Below are positions 1-7,695 of a DNA stretch of 64,000 bases, one piece after another (within the stretch, counting starts at the first letter, position 1; each line of letters begins with the position of its first letter). The DNA lies in assembly GCF_042679085.1 (NCBI RefSeq), contig NZ_JBHTLQ010000020.1, positions 1-64,000 of the forward strand. Reading direction: 5' to 3'. The notes under the pieces are model-generated. The model was not told where the DNA came from and did not search any database. It saw only the letters and a list, made by a program, of their open reading frames with translations. Made by a program: the position numbers and the translations under genes. Source of the stretch: Phenylobacterium conjunctum. Lineage in GTDB: Bacteria > Pseudomonadota > Alphaproteobacteria > Caulobacterales > Caulobacteraceae.

Positions 1-455
1 ACCTGCTCTTCTTCACGTCCGTCTCCTTGGGTGACGGACTCTCACTCAAATCGAGGGATCAGGAAGGGGGCAGGTCATTCTTTTGCGCTCATGGCGGCGG
101 CTCCGATCTGTTGAAACCGATATGAGGCGCCGAAGGCCTCGCCGCAACTTTGAGGGGGAGGCACGTGGGTCACCCCCGCCATGGGTCTATGAATGGTACG
201 CGGGGAATGCGGGATGCCGGAATCCAGTTTGGCCGGACATCCTGATTCGTAGGGCGCCCGGGTCCGCCCCCTGGGAGACACTAGGGTCGCCGCCTGGGAG
301 ACACATCCGTCCCCCTAGGGAGGCCCCTGTGTCCGGGGGAGGAGCCAAAAAAGTGACAGACCCCTCGGTTTTTACCCCGCTTGGGGCCGCAATCCTAGCC
401 CAACTCTTCGGCCCTGGCCCCAGACAGTCTCTGGAGCCTGTCGCCAAGGGCGAGG
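1..455. other. Left edge, no supported gene
   Basis: I see no credible gene here. Open frames on both strands are short, arginine/proline-rich and lack a ribosome binding site, as expected by chance in GC-rich DNA. The 12-bp sequence CCTGGGAGACAC occurs twice, at 270-281 and 293-304, 23 bp apart. The stretch lies downstream of the minus-strand operon that ends at 456 and may hold its terminator, but no clear hairpin was found. Confidence 0.4.
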
Positions 456-1676
456 CTAGCCATCCAGGGGCGGCCCGTTCCAGACAGACCTGGGGAACCG
501 ACCATGTTCCAAGGCCATATCGAAAAGGTCGTGCAGGGCGTTCAGAAATCTCGCCGGCGTCCGCAGGTTCTGCGACACCACATGAAGACCGGGGTAGTCG
601 ATCAGCATGATCGGCAGCTGCAGTTCGTCGATCATGGCAAGAACCGGTTCGCTATTGGCGACCTGGTCGTGATCGAACATCTCGCGGACCACGATGAGCC
701 CGAGCAGCTGGCGTCGGGCTAACGGAACGCCGATCGGCTCTGGCCGGCTGGCGATGACGACGCCGTCGGTCTCCTGGGCATAGACCAAGGCCCGCTTCAG
801 CTGCTTGGTCGCCTTTTCGATCTGATTTTGGATCGTCAGCCGCTTACGGTCCATCGTCCGGCCGAGCGACGCGGCGGTGTTGGGGCTGTCTTTGGTCTCG
901 ATGAACAGCATTACCTTGTCGGTGACGACCATCACATCACTGAGCTCCTTGCCGGTGTCGGCGCGGATGGGGTTGAGATAGATGCTCTCGGCCGGGAACA
1001 CGCGACCAAGCATCACGGCGATGTCCCGCTCCTGGGGCGGACCAGGATCTTCCCGGACCAGCCGAGAGATCGCAGGGTGTTGGTGTGCGTCCCGGAAGGC
1101 GTAGGCCTCCGGCCTAGTGTCGTAGAGCACCAAGTCATCGGGATAGAGTCGCTCGCCAAGCGTCAGCGTGAAGGCGGCTAGGTCGTCCGCCGCATCCCGG
1201 ATGGCGAAGCGCTGGGCCAGCCGTTCCGCCAGGGCGCCATAGGTCTCCAGGTCGAACGGCGCAAACGTCGCAGCCGCGACCTCGCATTGAAACCGACTGG
1301 CATCCGCGTTGCGGACGCGCACGCCCATCAACTCGCGGTCGTGTTCGTCGAAGAAATATGCGTCGAATTCGATCTGGCTCAGCGCCGCGGTGACGTCCGC
1401 CAACAGCTCGTCGCCGTCAAAGAGGGCGGTGACCACGGTGAGCGGCTCCTCATGGTCATCGAAAGACGCGGTCACGATCCCCAGGTGGCGGTCCGATTGG
1501 TCTGGATCGCTGAACAGAAAGACTTTCAGTTCGCCGCGGAGCCGCGCGGCCAGGATCGCTTCCTTGGTCACCTTGAGCACCAAAGCGACGGTGCCGTCCG
1601 GCCATTTTACCGGCATCACGCCATACCGAAGCTGGCGCAGGTCGGGCAGAAGATAGGGATGGTTGGTCGACAACAT
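456..1676 (-). CDS. Putative PD-(D/E)XK-like protein, last gene of nuclease operon
   Basis: A 406-residue soluble protein that I do not recognise as a named family. Residues 244-262 contain an acidic residue, a beta-strand-like run and then Glu-Thr-Lys (260-262). This is the D-x(n)-ExK pattern of PD-(D/E)XK or NERD-like nucleases. The N-terminal 200 residues are acidic and look like a separate domain. It is the last gene of a minus-strand operon, 51 bp after the GIY-YIG gene, downstream of a DNA methyltransferase and another putative nuclease, which supports a role in restriction or defence. The nuclease call rests on one motif and context; it could be a non-catalytic partner. Confidence 0.6.
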   Translation of the reverse strand: MLSTNHPYLLPDLRQLRYGVMPVKWPDGTVALVLKVTKEAILAARLRGELKVFLFSDPDQSDRHLGIVTASFDDHEEPLTVVTALFDGDELLADVTAALSQIEFDAYFFDEHDRELMGVRVRNADASRFQCEVAAATFAPFDLETYGALAERLAQRFAIRDAADDLAAFTLTLGERLYPDDLVLYDTRPEAYAFRDAHQHPAISRLVREDPGPPQERDIAVMLGRVFPAESIYLNPIRADTGKELSDVMVVTDKVMLFIETKDSPNTAASLGRTMDRKRLTIQNQIEKATKQLKRALVYAQETDGVVIASRPEPIGVPLARRQLLGLIVVREMFDHDQVANSEPVLAMIDELQLPIMLIDYPGLHVVSQNLRTPARFLNALHDLFDMALEHGRFPRSVWNGPPLDG

Positions 1677-1727
1677 GCTTCCGCCCCCGGCGCAGACGGC
1701 CGCCAGGGCGGCGAGACGCCACGTGTC

Positions 1728-2462
1728 TTAGACCTCTTCGCCTTCGGCTTCCGCTGCCACCGACGCAGCTCCGCCCAGGGCTTCATAGCGCCTGGCTGAA
1801 AGCCATTGCAGGCGTTTGGCCTGTGTCAGCAGAACCCGCCGCAGACCGCCCTGGACCTTTCGTTCAGAAATCACCTGGGCAAGTCGCGAAATGATCAGCG
1901 CGCGTCGGGCGATGCGAAAATCGGGATGAGAGCGAAGCTCGAAGACGCGCTCGGAGACGATGCGCCCGCGCAACGAAGGCGGCGCCTGTACCGCGAGGGC
2001 GCCAGGCGGCGGGTCTTTCTCGTTGAGGATCGCCTTGAACTGCGATCCCTCGACCGCGCGTTCCGTGATCAGACGCTCCAGCGCGTCTAGGTGCTGGCGG
2101 GCGGCGTGGTCGGCGCGGTTCGAGTCTTGGAACTGGGGTAGGGGCCAGACCTCGATCTCGAAGACTTCGAAGGGATCGAGCACCGACATGGCCACGGCGT
2201 CGGTCCGCTGATTGGTGAGGTGGCGCCGGATACGCGTGCGCAGTCGCTCGTTAGTCTGGCCGACGTAGATCGGCTCGCCGTCGTAGTCGAAGAAGGCGTA
2301 GACGCCCCAACGGAAGTTGCCGACCGGTGGGGCCGGTCCGCCAGGCTGCTCAAACGGCGTGTCGAGGAAGCGCGTCAGGTTCTCCCGCAGGTCCTCGGTC
2401 TCGAACGGTGGGAAATTCACCGCGTCGGGATTGCGCCCGAAGGGGGGACCCGGATCAGACAC
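1728..2462 (-). CDS. GIY-YIG nuclease family protein
   Basis: A 244-residue protein with a GIY-YIG endonuclease core: Gly-Val-Tyr at 53-55, Tyr-Val-Gly at 66-68 and an Arg/His-rich helix around 73-81. GIY-YIG enzymes make metal-dependent cuts in DNA; several type II restriction enzymes (Eco29kI type) carry this fold. The gene overlaps the end of the upstream nuclease-like gene by 8 bp, so the two are translationally coupled. Its place beside a C5 methyltransferase suggests it is a restriction nuclease or a repair nuclease (Vsr-like in role, not in fold). I cannot tell from sequence which protein of the operon makes the restricting cut. Confidence 0.85.
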   Translation of the reverse strand: MSDPGPPFGRNPDAVNFPPFETEDLRENLTRFLDTPFEQPGGPAPPVGNFRWGVYAFFDYDGEPIYVGQTNERLRTRIRRHLTNQRTDAVAMSVLDPFEVFEIEVWPLPQFQDSNRADHAARQHLDALERLITERAVEGSQFKAILNEKDPPPGALAVQAPPSLRGRIVSERVFELRSHPDFRIARRALIISRLAQVISERKVQGGLRRVLLTQAKRLQWLSARRYEALGGAASVAAEAEGEEV

Positions 2463-3315
2463 GCTGGATGGCCGTCATGTCGGACGCGTGCTGTACGGCG
2501 CCGGCGCGCCGGATCACCGTCCGGCGGAAGAGCTCATCCGCCTGTTCCCCGACCTCGAAGTCCACGTAGTTGATCTCCTCGTCGCGTCCGCCGAAGGCCG
2601 CGTGGAAGGCGGCCAACAGCTCCACCTGTTGCAAAGTCTGCGCGGCCGACTGCGGATGGGCGCGCGATGGGATGGCGGCCGGGAAGACGTAGATGCAAGG
2701 CGGTGGGGTGAGGAACGGGCCGACGGCGGTGCGACGAACGGCGCCGTCCAGCGCCGCAAGCTTAGGACAGGGTCGCCCGAGCGCGCCGCAGATCATGTCC
2801 CAGATCACGACGCCATCGACGCGCTTATTGCGGCTGATCATCTCGGCGCTGAGGCGGGTGTGGATGCCGGACCAGGCGTTCCGGCGAGGGTCTGCGCCGG
2901 AGTTTGTGCAGAGGCTCCAAGTGATGAACTCGTCGGCGTCTGCGGGGCGTTCGAACTTGTTGGTGTTCTCGCCGTCGAGGCAGCCCTTCAGGTCGATGAC
3001 GGCCAGGCGGCCACTATGCAATCGGACGTAATAGTCGTTGCGCGCCTTGCCCTGGGTCCGGTCCCATCCAGCGATGAAGCCGCCGTCTTCCATGTGGTTG
3101 AGGACGTGCTGCACGAACTCGCGCTTGCCCCGCATCGTCGCGGAGAATTCACCGCGTACCTTCTCGATGGCGCCGCGGAAGATCGGGGAGCTGTAGAAGC
3201 TGGTTTCGTCTAGCCCGTGGTCGCCCAGCTGATGGGCTTGGGTTTTCAGGACCTCCGCAAAGCGTTCGATCTCGGCACGGAGCCGCGGATCCTGCTCGCA
3301 GGGGATGACCGTCAC
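2455..3315 (-). CDS. Putative type II restriction endonuclease, PD-(D/E)XK-like
   Basis: A 286-residue protein directly downstream of the cytosine methyltransferase, overlapping it by 4 bp. Residues 93-110 show Asn-Asp followed by a hydrophobic strand and Ile-Asp-Leu-Lys, a plausible D-x(13)-DxK active site of the PD-(D/E)XK superfamily. A conserved-looking Val-Asp-Gly-Val-Val-Ile-Trp-Asp strand follows near 167. A 4-bp overlap with a methyltransferase is typical of the cognate restriction enzyme, so I infer this is the R partner. No family is recognised with certainty and the recognition sequence cannot be predicted. Confidence 0.65.
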   Translation of the reverse strand: MTVIPCEQDPRLRAEIERFAEVLKTQAHQLGDHGLDETSFYSSPIFRGAIEKVRGEFSATMRGKREFVQHVLNHMEDGGFIAGWDRTQGKARNDYYVRLHSGRLAVIDLKGCLDGENTNKFERPADADEFITWSLCTNSGADPRRNAWSGIHTRLSAEMISRNKRVDGVVIWDMICGALGRPCPKLAALDGAVRRTAVGPFLTPPPCIYVFPAAIPSRAHPQSAAQTLQQVELLAAFHAAFGGRDEEINYVDFEVGEQADELFRRTVIRRAGAVQHASDMTAIQRV

Positions 3316-4457
3316 GCGGCCGCCTGCGCCGCGTCACCGACGCCGAGAAGGGGCTCGAAGAGCTGTTCCGCCAGGTGGCGAACCACATGCACGGCGACGC
3401 CGTCGCCGGTCAGGTGATAGGCCTCGTTGTAGTTCTTCGGCAGCTTATAGCTCTCGTCCAATCCCATCAGGCGGGCGGTCTCACGGGCGGAAATCAGCCG
3501 GCTACGCACCTTCTTGCCGTCGACCACGACGATCACCTGGCGGCTGGAGCCGCCGGCCGGTGTCCGCAGGCAGCCGGCGACATCGTCGAACCGGACTTCC
3601 GCCCGCTGCACCTTCACCCCGCGCTCATCCAGCCGTGTGCGCTTGTAGACGCAGCCCACCATACGCCGGCCGGCGCGTTTAGCGGCTTCCAGCTTGGCCT
3701 TGTTGACCGGAGACATCTTGCCGATCAGCAGATCCCGCTCGGCGTCGGTGTGCCAGCTGACGCTGGTCGGGTTCTCTTCGATAAAGTCGGCGAAAGTGGT
3801 GTTGCGTCTCGCTGGCGCGGGAATGTTCCACCAAACCATCTTCTTCTGGGCCGTCTTGCTGACGCGCTCGAAGGCGCGCTGCAGGGCGGCGGTGTGGAAC
3901 GGCGCGATCGGCTCTGGCGAAAGCAGGGCTGGGTCGACTTCGACGTCGTCGCGGACGCCGATGATGAACAGCCGCGGCCGCGACTGCGGTACGAACAGGG
4001 CGGCGTTGATGACCAGCGCGCCATAGCGATAGCCGGCGTCGGCGAAGGTCTTGCAGATCGCCTCGAAATCGCGGCCGCTGTGCGAGGTCAGGGTCCCGAG
4101 GACGTTTTCCAAGGCGATGAGCTTCGGAGCGCGCCCGTCGGCGACCAATCCCTTCACGATCTCCCAGAAGGGATAGAAGGTGCCCGAGCGTTCGCCCTTC
4201 AAGCCGGCGCCGCCGCCGGCCAGCGACAGATCCTGGCACGGAAAAGAGCCCCAGATCAGATCGGCGTGTCCGGGCAGTTCAGCCGCCTTGATCTTCCGGA
4301 CGTCGTCAATCCTGAGCACGTCCCCGGTGGGATAGTTCAACTGGTACGTCAGGCCCTTCTTCGTGTCGAAGTCGTTAGCGAACAGACACGTCCAACCCTT
4401 GCCGAGGCCGGCCCGCGCCATGCCGCCGCCCGCGAAGAATTCGTAGAAGCTAGGCAT
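3312..4457 (-). CDS. DNA (cytosine-5-)-methyltransferase
   Basis: A C5-cytosine DNA methyltransferase of 381 residues from the chosen start. Motif I is FAGGGMARAGL at 8-18; motif IV Phe-Pro-Cys-Gln has the catalytic Cys at 74; motif VI Glu-Asn-Val is at 117-119; motif VIII Gln-Ser-Arg-Pro-Arg at 158-162. A variable target-recognition segment lies around 200-290, followed by motifs IX-X near the end. The ATG at 4457 places motif I at the usual distance from the N-terminus; a 14-residue longer form from 4499 is possible. It overlaps the upstream ribbon-helix-helix gene by 8 bp. The expected role is to protect host DNA from the nucleases encoded downstream. Confidence 0.93.
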   Translation of the reverse strand: MPSFYEFFAGGGMARAGLGKGWTCLFANDFDTKKGLTYQLNYPTGDVLRIDDVRKIKAAELPGHADLIWGSFPCQDLSLAGGGAGLKGERSGTFYPFWEIVKGLVADGRAPKLIALENVLGTLTSHSGRDFEAICKTFADAGYRYGALVINAALFVPQSRPRLFIIGVRDDVEVDPALLSPEPIAPFHTAALQRAFERVSKTAQKKMVWWNIPAPARRNTTFADFIEENPTSVSWHTDAERDLLIGKMSPVNKAKLEAAKRAGRRMVGCVYKRTRLDERGVKVQRAEVRFDDVAGCLRTPAGGSSRQVIVVVDGKKVRSRLISARETARLMGLDESYKLPKNYNEAYHLTGDGVAVHVVRHLAEQLFEPLLGVGDAAQAAA

Positions 4458-4662
4458 GGTCCGCGCCGCCTTTTCCTCGGCCGCTCTCTGCGCGATCACG
4501 GGCCAATTTCTCTTCGACTGCTTCGGTTATCCAAGTGTTACGCGAGATGTTCCCCGGACGAGCGCCTCGGGCCGCATCAATGGCGTCGAAGGTTTCGCCC
4601 GGGAGCCGCAGATTGATCCGGTCTAGGGTGCGGACCGTCGCCGTTTTCGAATCAGGTATCAT
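4450..4662 (-). CDS. Ribbon-helix-helix (CopG/Arc-like) protein, likely operon controller
   Basis: A 70-residue protein from the ATG at 4662. Residues around 11-35 fit a ribbon-helix-helix: an alternating beta-strand (Thr-Leu-Asp-Arg-Ile-Asn-Leu-Arg-Leu) followed by two helices. A charged tail follows. RHH proteins bind DNA as dimers and often repress their own operon. It is the first gene of the methyltransferase-nuclease operon and could act as a controller, in the role of a C protein. The longer start at 4683 would place its codons over the repeated TGGCGCCA sites, so I prefer 4662, which leaves those sites as an upstream operator. Confidence 0.65.
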   Translation of the reverse strand: MIPDSKTATVRTLDRINLRLPGETFDAIDAARGARPGNISRNTWITEAVEEKLARDRAESGRGKGGADHA

Positions 4663-4680
4663 GGCGCCAGAGTGGCGCCA
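4662..4680. promoter_or_regulatory. Tandem TGGCGCCA sites, putative RHH operator
   Basis: The 8-bp palindrome TGGCGCCA occurs at 4662-4669 and again at 4673-4680. The 11-bp centre-to-centre distance puts the two copies on the same DNA face. They lie just upstream of the RHH gene start, between it and a possible -35 element (TTGACC, complement of 4731-4736). Cooperative binding of RHH dimers to short, helically phased repeats is well known for Arc/CopG proteins. Assignment to this RHH protein is inference. Confidence 0.5.
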
Positions 4681-4707
4681 CATGGGCGACCCGTCGAGCG
4701 TAGTTTC

Positions 4708-4736
4708 TATTTTGTTCTACTTCTGCCGTAGGTCAA
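4708..4736 (-). promoter_or_regulatory. Possible promoter of the methyltransferase-nuclease operon
   Basis: On the minus strand TTGACC (complement of 4731-4736) matches a -35 box in 5 of 6 positions. An AT-rich stretch 17 bp downstream could be a weak -10 (AAAATA, complement of 4708-4713). It precedes the TGGCGCCA repeats and the RHH gene. The match at -10 is poor, so confidence is low. Confidence 0.3.
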
Positions 4737-4757
4737 GCTTTCCGAGGGGAGGCGAGA

Positions 4758-5333
4758 ATGATCGGTGTTCGCGTCTACCCGGCCCCTCCCGAGCGTGAGA
4801 TCGATGTCGAGGCGCTGGCCGTCCTCTCTGAGGAAGAGGCGGATGCCGGCGAGGACGATGGCCTGCAGGGCAACCAGCAATACCGCGATCTACGCGGCAT
4901 CAGCTGGGAACAGGTGGCGGACGGCCTGAGGGCCGAGGCGGCGCTATTACAGCGCTTTGAGGCGAGCGAAGATCTCGACGCAGAGGCTGAGCGCTATGAC
5001 GAGGAGCGGGACGAGGCCCTCCTGCCAGAGGACGACCATTGGGGGCTGGACGTCGGTGTGATCGGCGCGGCCTTGGCCTTGTCGGCCATGGGCGCCACGA
5101 CGGTCAGCAGCTGCAATGCGGGCGGCTTCGGCGGTTTCCACGTCGCCCAGTTTCCACACATCGCCTTCTTCCTGCCCCGGGAGATCGCCGAAGAGGTATT
5201 GGCGGTCGCCGAGGCGGCCGGCGTCGGCTTGGCTATGACGACCGGCGGGCTGGTCTGCCTATCGGGCCGGACAGACCTTGACCTCCACCGGTTTGGCGAA
5301 GTCGCGTTGACGCGACATCGCAAGGCGGAATGA
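4758..5333 (+). CDS. Hypothetical protein
   Basis: A 191-residue soluble protein, not recognised. The N-terminal half is strongly acidic (runs of Glu and Asp, residues 15-95). The C-terminal half is a compact alpha/beta-like segment with Ser-Ser-Cys-Asn-Ala-Gly-Gly-Phe-Gly-Gly-Phe near 117-127 and a predicted strand-helix after it. A strong ribosome site (GAGGGGAGG) precedes the ATG. It diverges from the methyltransferase operon with a 95-bp gap and may share its control region. The acidic N-terminus could suggest DNA mimicry or protein binding, but nothing shows this directly. Confidence 0.75.
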   Translation: MIGVRVYPAPPEREIDVEALAVLSEEEADAGEDDGLQGNQQYRDLRGISWEQVADGLRAEAALLQRFEASEDLDAEAERYDEERDEALLPEDDHWGLDVGVIGAALALSAMGATTVSSCNAGGFGGFHVAQFPHIAFFLPREIAEEVLAVAEAAGVGLAMTTGGLVCLSGRTDLDLHRFGEVALTRHRKAE

Positions 5334-5386
5334 CTCGGAGGCCTCGTCGCCACGCCGAGCGAACGGCTCGCTGATCGGCTCCGCCG

Positions 5387-5557
5387 CTACGCACGCGGCC
5401 GGTAGCGCTCGATCGCCAAGTAGGCGACGATGGCCAAGCCCGATGCCACGACCCAAAACGGCATCCAGGCGGAAGCGTCTGCGAGAATGGAAGCCATCAC
5501 GCCGGCGAGGCCAGCCAGGGGCATGGCTAAGAGCAGGTCTCTGCGACGAAACCTCAC
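5387..5557 (-). CDS. Small membrane protein
   Basis: A 56-residue protein from a GTG at 5557. It has a basic N-terminus (Arg-Phe-Arg-Arg-Arg) and two hydrophobic segments, about 9-26 and 32-48, ending Tyr-Arg-Pro-Arg-Ala. The GTG lies just downstream of the stop of the XRE gene, which suggests translational coupling. A longer frame exists but would overlap the XRE coding region. Function unknown; probably an inner-membrane peptide. Confidence 0.5.
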   Translation of the reverse strand: MRFRRRDLLLAMPLAGLAGVMASILADASAWMPFWVVASGLAIVAYLAIERYRPRA

Positions 5558-5561
5558 TTGC

Positions 5562-5999
5562 TCACTCGGGCTTGGACCGGCCCTTGGAGTCGGGCGACGG
5601 GTGATCATTAGCGGCGATTTCACGGGCCAGGTCGGCGAGGCCCTTTCGGACGCTGCGCCTTCGAATGCTCAAGAAGGCCTCCGCGAGCGCCTTGCCGTTG
5701 GGTTCCGCGAGGAGCTCCTCGACGACTCCACTCCATGCTTTTGCATAGGCGTCGCCATCCGGCGTCGCAGGATCCGCGAGCCCTTCGAAGAAATGGCTAA
5801 CCGGCACGTCCAAACATCGGGCCGCCTCATAGAGTTTTGAAGCGCTGATGCGATTCGTCCCACGTTCGTATTTTTGGACTTGCTGGAAGGTCAGACCAAG
5901 ACCGCAGGCCAAGCGTTCCTGGCTCATGCCGAGCTGTCGACGCCTCAGCCGAAGGCGATTGCCAACGTGGATATCGACGTGAGCTGGCTCCGAGCCCAT
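5562..5999 (-). CDS. XRE-family helix-turn-helix regulator
   Basis: A 145-residue protein from the ATG at 5999, chosen because GGAG sits 10 nt upstream. The N-terminal HTH_XRE domain (about residues 11-65) has the pattern Arg-Arg-x-Leu-Gly-Met-Ser-Gln-Glu, a recognition helix Thr-Phe-Gln-Gln-Val-Gln-Lys-Tyr-Glu-Arg-Gly and Arg-Ile-Ser. The C-terminal half is helical and may dimerise. Alphaproteobacteria carry many short regulators of this layout. It is transcribed divergently from a second XRE gene, with a perfect 18-bp palindrome in the gap. Confidence 0.88.
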   Translation of the reverse strand: MGSEPAHVDIHVGNRLRLRRRQLGMSQERLACGLGLTFQQVQKYERGTNRISASKLYEAARCLDVPVSHFFEGLADPATPDGDAYAKAWSGVVEELLAEPNGKALAEAFLSIRRRSVRKGLADLAREIAANDHPSPDSKGRSKPE

Positions 6000-6044
6000 G
6001 TGAAGCATCTCCGCGGGTGCCAAATCCTACCGCCACCCCATCAA

Positions 6045-6062
6045 TAGGACATATATGTCCTA
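6045..6062. promoter_or_regulatory. 18-bp perfect palindrome between divergent XRE genes
   Basis: TAGGACATATATGTCCTA is a perfect inverted repeat centred between the XRE genes starting at 5999 (minus) and 6096 (plus). Each half is 9 bp. XRE dimers commonly bind such palindromes, so this is a good operator candidate for one or both regulators and could control both promoters at once. Confidence 0.65.
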
Positions 6063-6095
6063 GAAGTTGTCGACGCACCGTTAAATCCATCACGC

Positions 6096-6326
6096 ATGGA
6101 TTGGAATAGGGTCGTCGGGCGCAACGTGCGGCGTCTCAGGTTGGCGCGCAAGTTGACCCAGGAGGACCTTGCCGGAGAGGCCGGCCTGGCCATGCGGCAC
6201 CTGGGCCGGATCGAACGCGGGACCAGCAGTCCGACGGTCGCCATCCTCGGTCGCCTTGCAGAAGCGATGGAGGTGCAGCCTGGCGCGTTCTTTGCGGACG
6301 AGCATAATGATGATGATGGCGTGTAG
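6096..6326 (+). CDS. XRE-family helix-turn-helix protein
   Basis: A 76-residue protein consisting almost only of an HTH_XRE domain (residues 5-66): Val-Gly-Arg-Asn-Val-Arg-Arg-Leu-Arg, then Leu-Thr-Gln-Glu-Asp-Leu-Ala, then Leu-Gly-Arg-Ile-Glu-Arg-Gly and Ser-Pro-Thr-Val. An acidic tail follows. It is a DNA-binding protein without effector domain, divergent from the XRE gene at 5562-5999. The palindrome at 6045-6062 is the likely shared operator. No toxin partner is visible downstream, so an antitoxin role is not supported. Confidence 0.88.
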   Translation: MDWNRVVGRNVRRLRLARKLTQEDLAGEAGLAMRHLGRIERGTSSPTVAILGRLAEAMEVQPGAFFADEHNDDDGV

Positions 6327-6401
6327 CGGTAGCCGTTCCGCATTTTGCCGGCCCGGCTCGGGACAGCTCGAAACCGGCGTCGCCGAAGCTGCAACATTCG
6401 T

Positions 6402-6932
6402 TCAGCCGGGCCCGCCAGTGCGCATCGTTTCGAGGAGAGCAACGATCTGGGGAGTGATCGCCGCCCCGATCGTCAGGACCGCGACGCACTCGCCGTAGGC
6501 CTCGGCCGACGCGAGATTGAAGAGCGAGCGTTCGTCAAACCAGCGCAGCCCGGCGGCGAGCGTTACGTCCTCGGACTGGTGGGTCATGGCCTCACTCCAG
6601 ACTTGGCTGTAGAGGCTCGCATCGTCAAAGAGGATTCGCCAGATTTCACTTTCCGTACAGGATGGCTCGATTGCGATCTGCACGCGTCGAAGCTCGCTGT
6701 GCATCTTCTCAAGGAAGGCGCTCATGACTGCCTTCGGCTTGTCACCGGCCAACTTGCAGCGCGCCAGCTCGGCGTCCGCCGAGATCCAGGCGACAGCCAT
6801 GAAGTATCGGGTCACGTCCGCCCTAAATTGCGCCTCGGCTGGATCGCTGAGCGGACCCATGACGACCTTGTCCCGGGTGCGTGCGACGATCTCGAACAGC
6901 CGGTCTCCAATGGGGTCCGTTCGTCGTTTCAC
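6402..6932 (-). CDS. Hypothetical protein
   Basis: A 176-residue, mostly helical protein that I do not recognise. It starts Met-Lys-Arg-Arg-Thr-Asp. A Trp-containing helix lies around 48-60, and the C-terminal hydrophobic stretch (Val-Ala-Val-Leu-Thr-Ile-Gly-Ala-Ala-Ile) is too mild for a clear membrane segment. It is convergent with the small XRE gene with a 75-bp gap. Low-complexity shadows on the opposite strand make this the best frame. Function unknown. Confidence 0.6.
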   Translation of the reverse strand: MKRRTDPIGDRLFEIVARTRDKVVMGPLSDPAEAQFRADVTRYFMAVAWISADAELARCKLAGDKPKAVMSAFLEKMHSELRRVQIAIEPSCTESEIWRILFDDASLYSQVWSEAMTHQSEDVTLAAGLRWFDERSLFNLASAEAYGECVAVLTIGAAITPQIVALLETMRTGGPG

Positions 6933-7165
6933 CGTTCAGCTCAGGCCGGTTTGAGATCACTGCACCCGATTATGTATACGCACGGTGAGAGGGGTTTCCC
7001 GCACCCTCCCAACGTGGACACGTCAATGGTCGACCCCTCCCGCTGGCGCCGGCTTGGTCGAACCACGCCAACTCAGGAGGCCTTCGCGCCTACGAGCCCA
7101 GTAAATGTCGCAGCCTCTGCGGACCTACGCTTGTAGCCCAGTTGGCCCGCGGGTCGAGATCGGGA

Positions 7166-7585
7166 TCAGCGCTTCAAGAGATCAAGCGTCCGCTTCTCCA
7201 TGGCGTCTTGGGTCTCGAGCACGTTCAGATTGGCTTCGTAGGCGCGCATGGCCTGCTTCATGTCCAGCCCTTCGACCAGCCCATCAACATTGGGCAGCAG
7301 AACATAGCCGCTCGCGTCGGCGGCGGGGTGCCCGGGGTTGTAAGCCTTGGTGAACGCCGATGGGTCGGGTTTGACGCCGGCCATCTGGACGCCGTCGCCG
7401 CCCTCCATCCGCAGGACCTTGAACACAGGGACTTGACGTCGATAGGGCTCCCCGCCCGGGGTTTGCGCCGTCGAAGATGAATTGGCCATGTTTTCGGCGA
7501 TGACGCGCATTCGGGCTTGCTCAGCCCGAAGCGCCGATGCGGCAATGGCGGCGACGCCGTCGCCCGGCATCCCGATCTTGGCCAT
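7166..7585 (-). CDS. flgC: Flagellar basal-body rod protein FlgC, orphan copy
   Basis: A 139-residue FlgC-type rod protein. It has the N-terminal rod motif Ala-Leu-Arg-Ala-Glu-Gln-Ala-Arg-Met-Arg-Val-Ile-Ala-Glu-Asn-Met-Ala-Asn, the Gly-Gly-x-Pro-Tyr-Arg-Arg-Gln segment, the Pro-Gly-His-Pro-Ala-Ala-Asp-x-Ser-Gly-Tyr segment and the C-terminal helix Arg-Ala-Tyr-Glu-Ala-Asn-Leu-Asn-Val. FlgC is exported and forms part of the proximal rod. There is no flgB, fliE or other flagellar gene nearby. A second copy of identical length lies at 51818-52237. Whether this copy works in the flagellum cannot be told from sequence. Confidence 0.9.
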   Translation of the reverse strand: MAKIGMPGDGVAAIAASALRAEQARMRVIAENMANSSSTAQTPGGEPYRRQVPVFKVLRMEGGDGVQMAGVKPDPSAFTKAYNPGHPAADASGYVLLPNVDGLVEGLDMKQAMRAYEANLNVLETQDAMEKRTLDLLKR

Positions 7586-7695
7586 GACCGTCCTATTCCT
7601 CGTCAGCTCAGCGTAGATTCAAGCGTCGTGGTTAATGCCGAGTTAACATCGTGTAAACCCGAGAAAAGACCGTCCCGGCAATCTCTCAAATCTGG

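Noticed and set aside
270..304. 12-bp direct repeat CCTGGGAGACAC, 23 bp apart
   Set aside because: Only two copies and no linked gene or promoter, so no feature beyond a mention in the left-edge entry.
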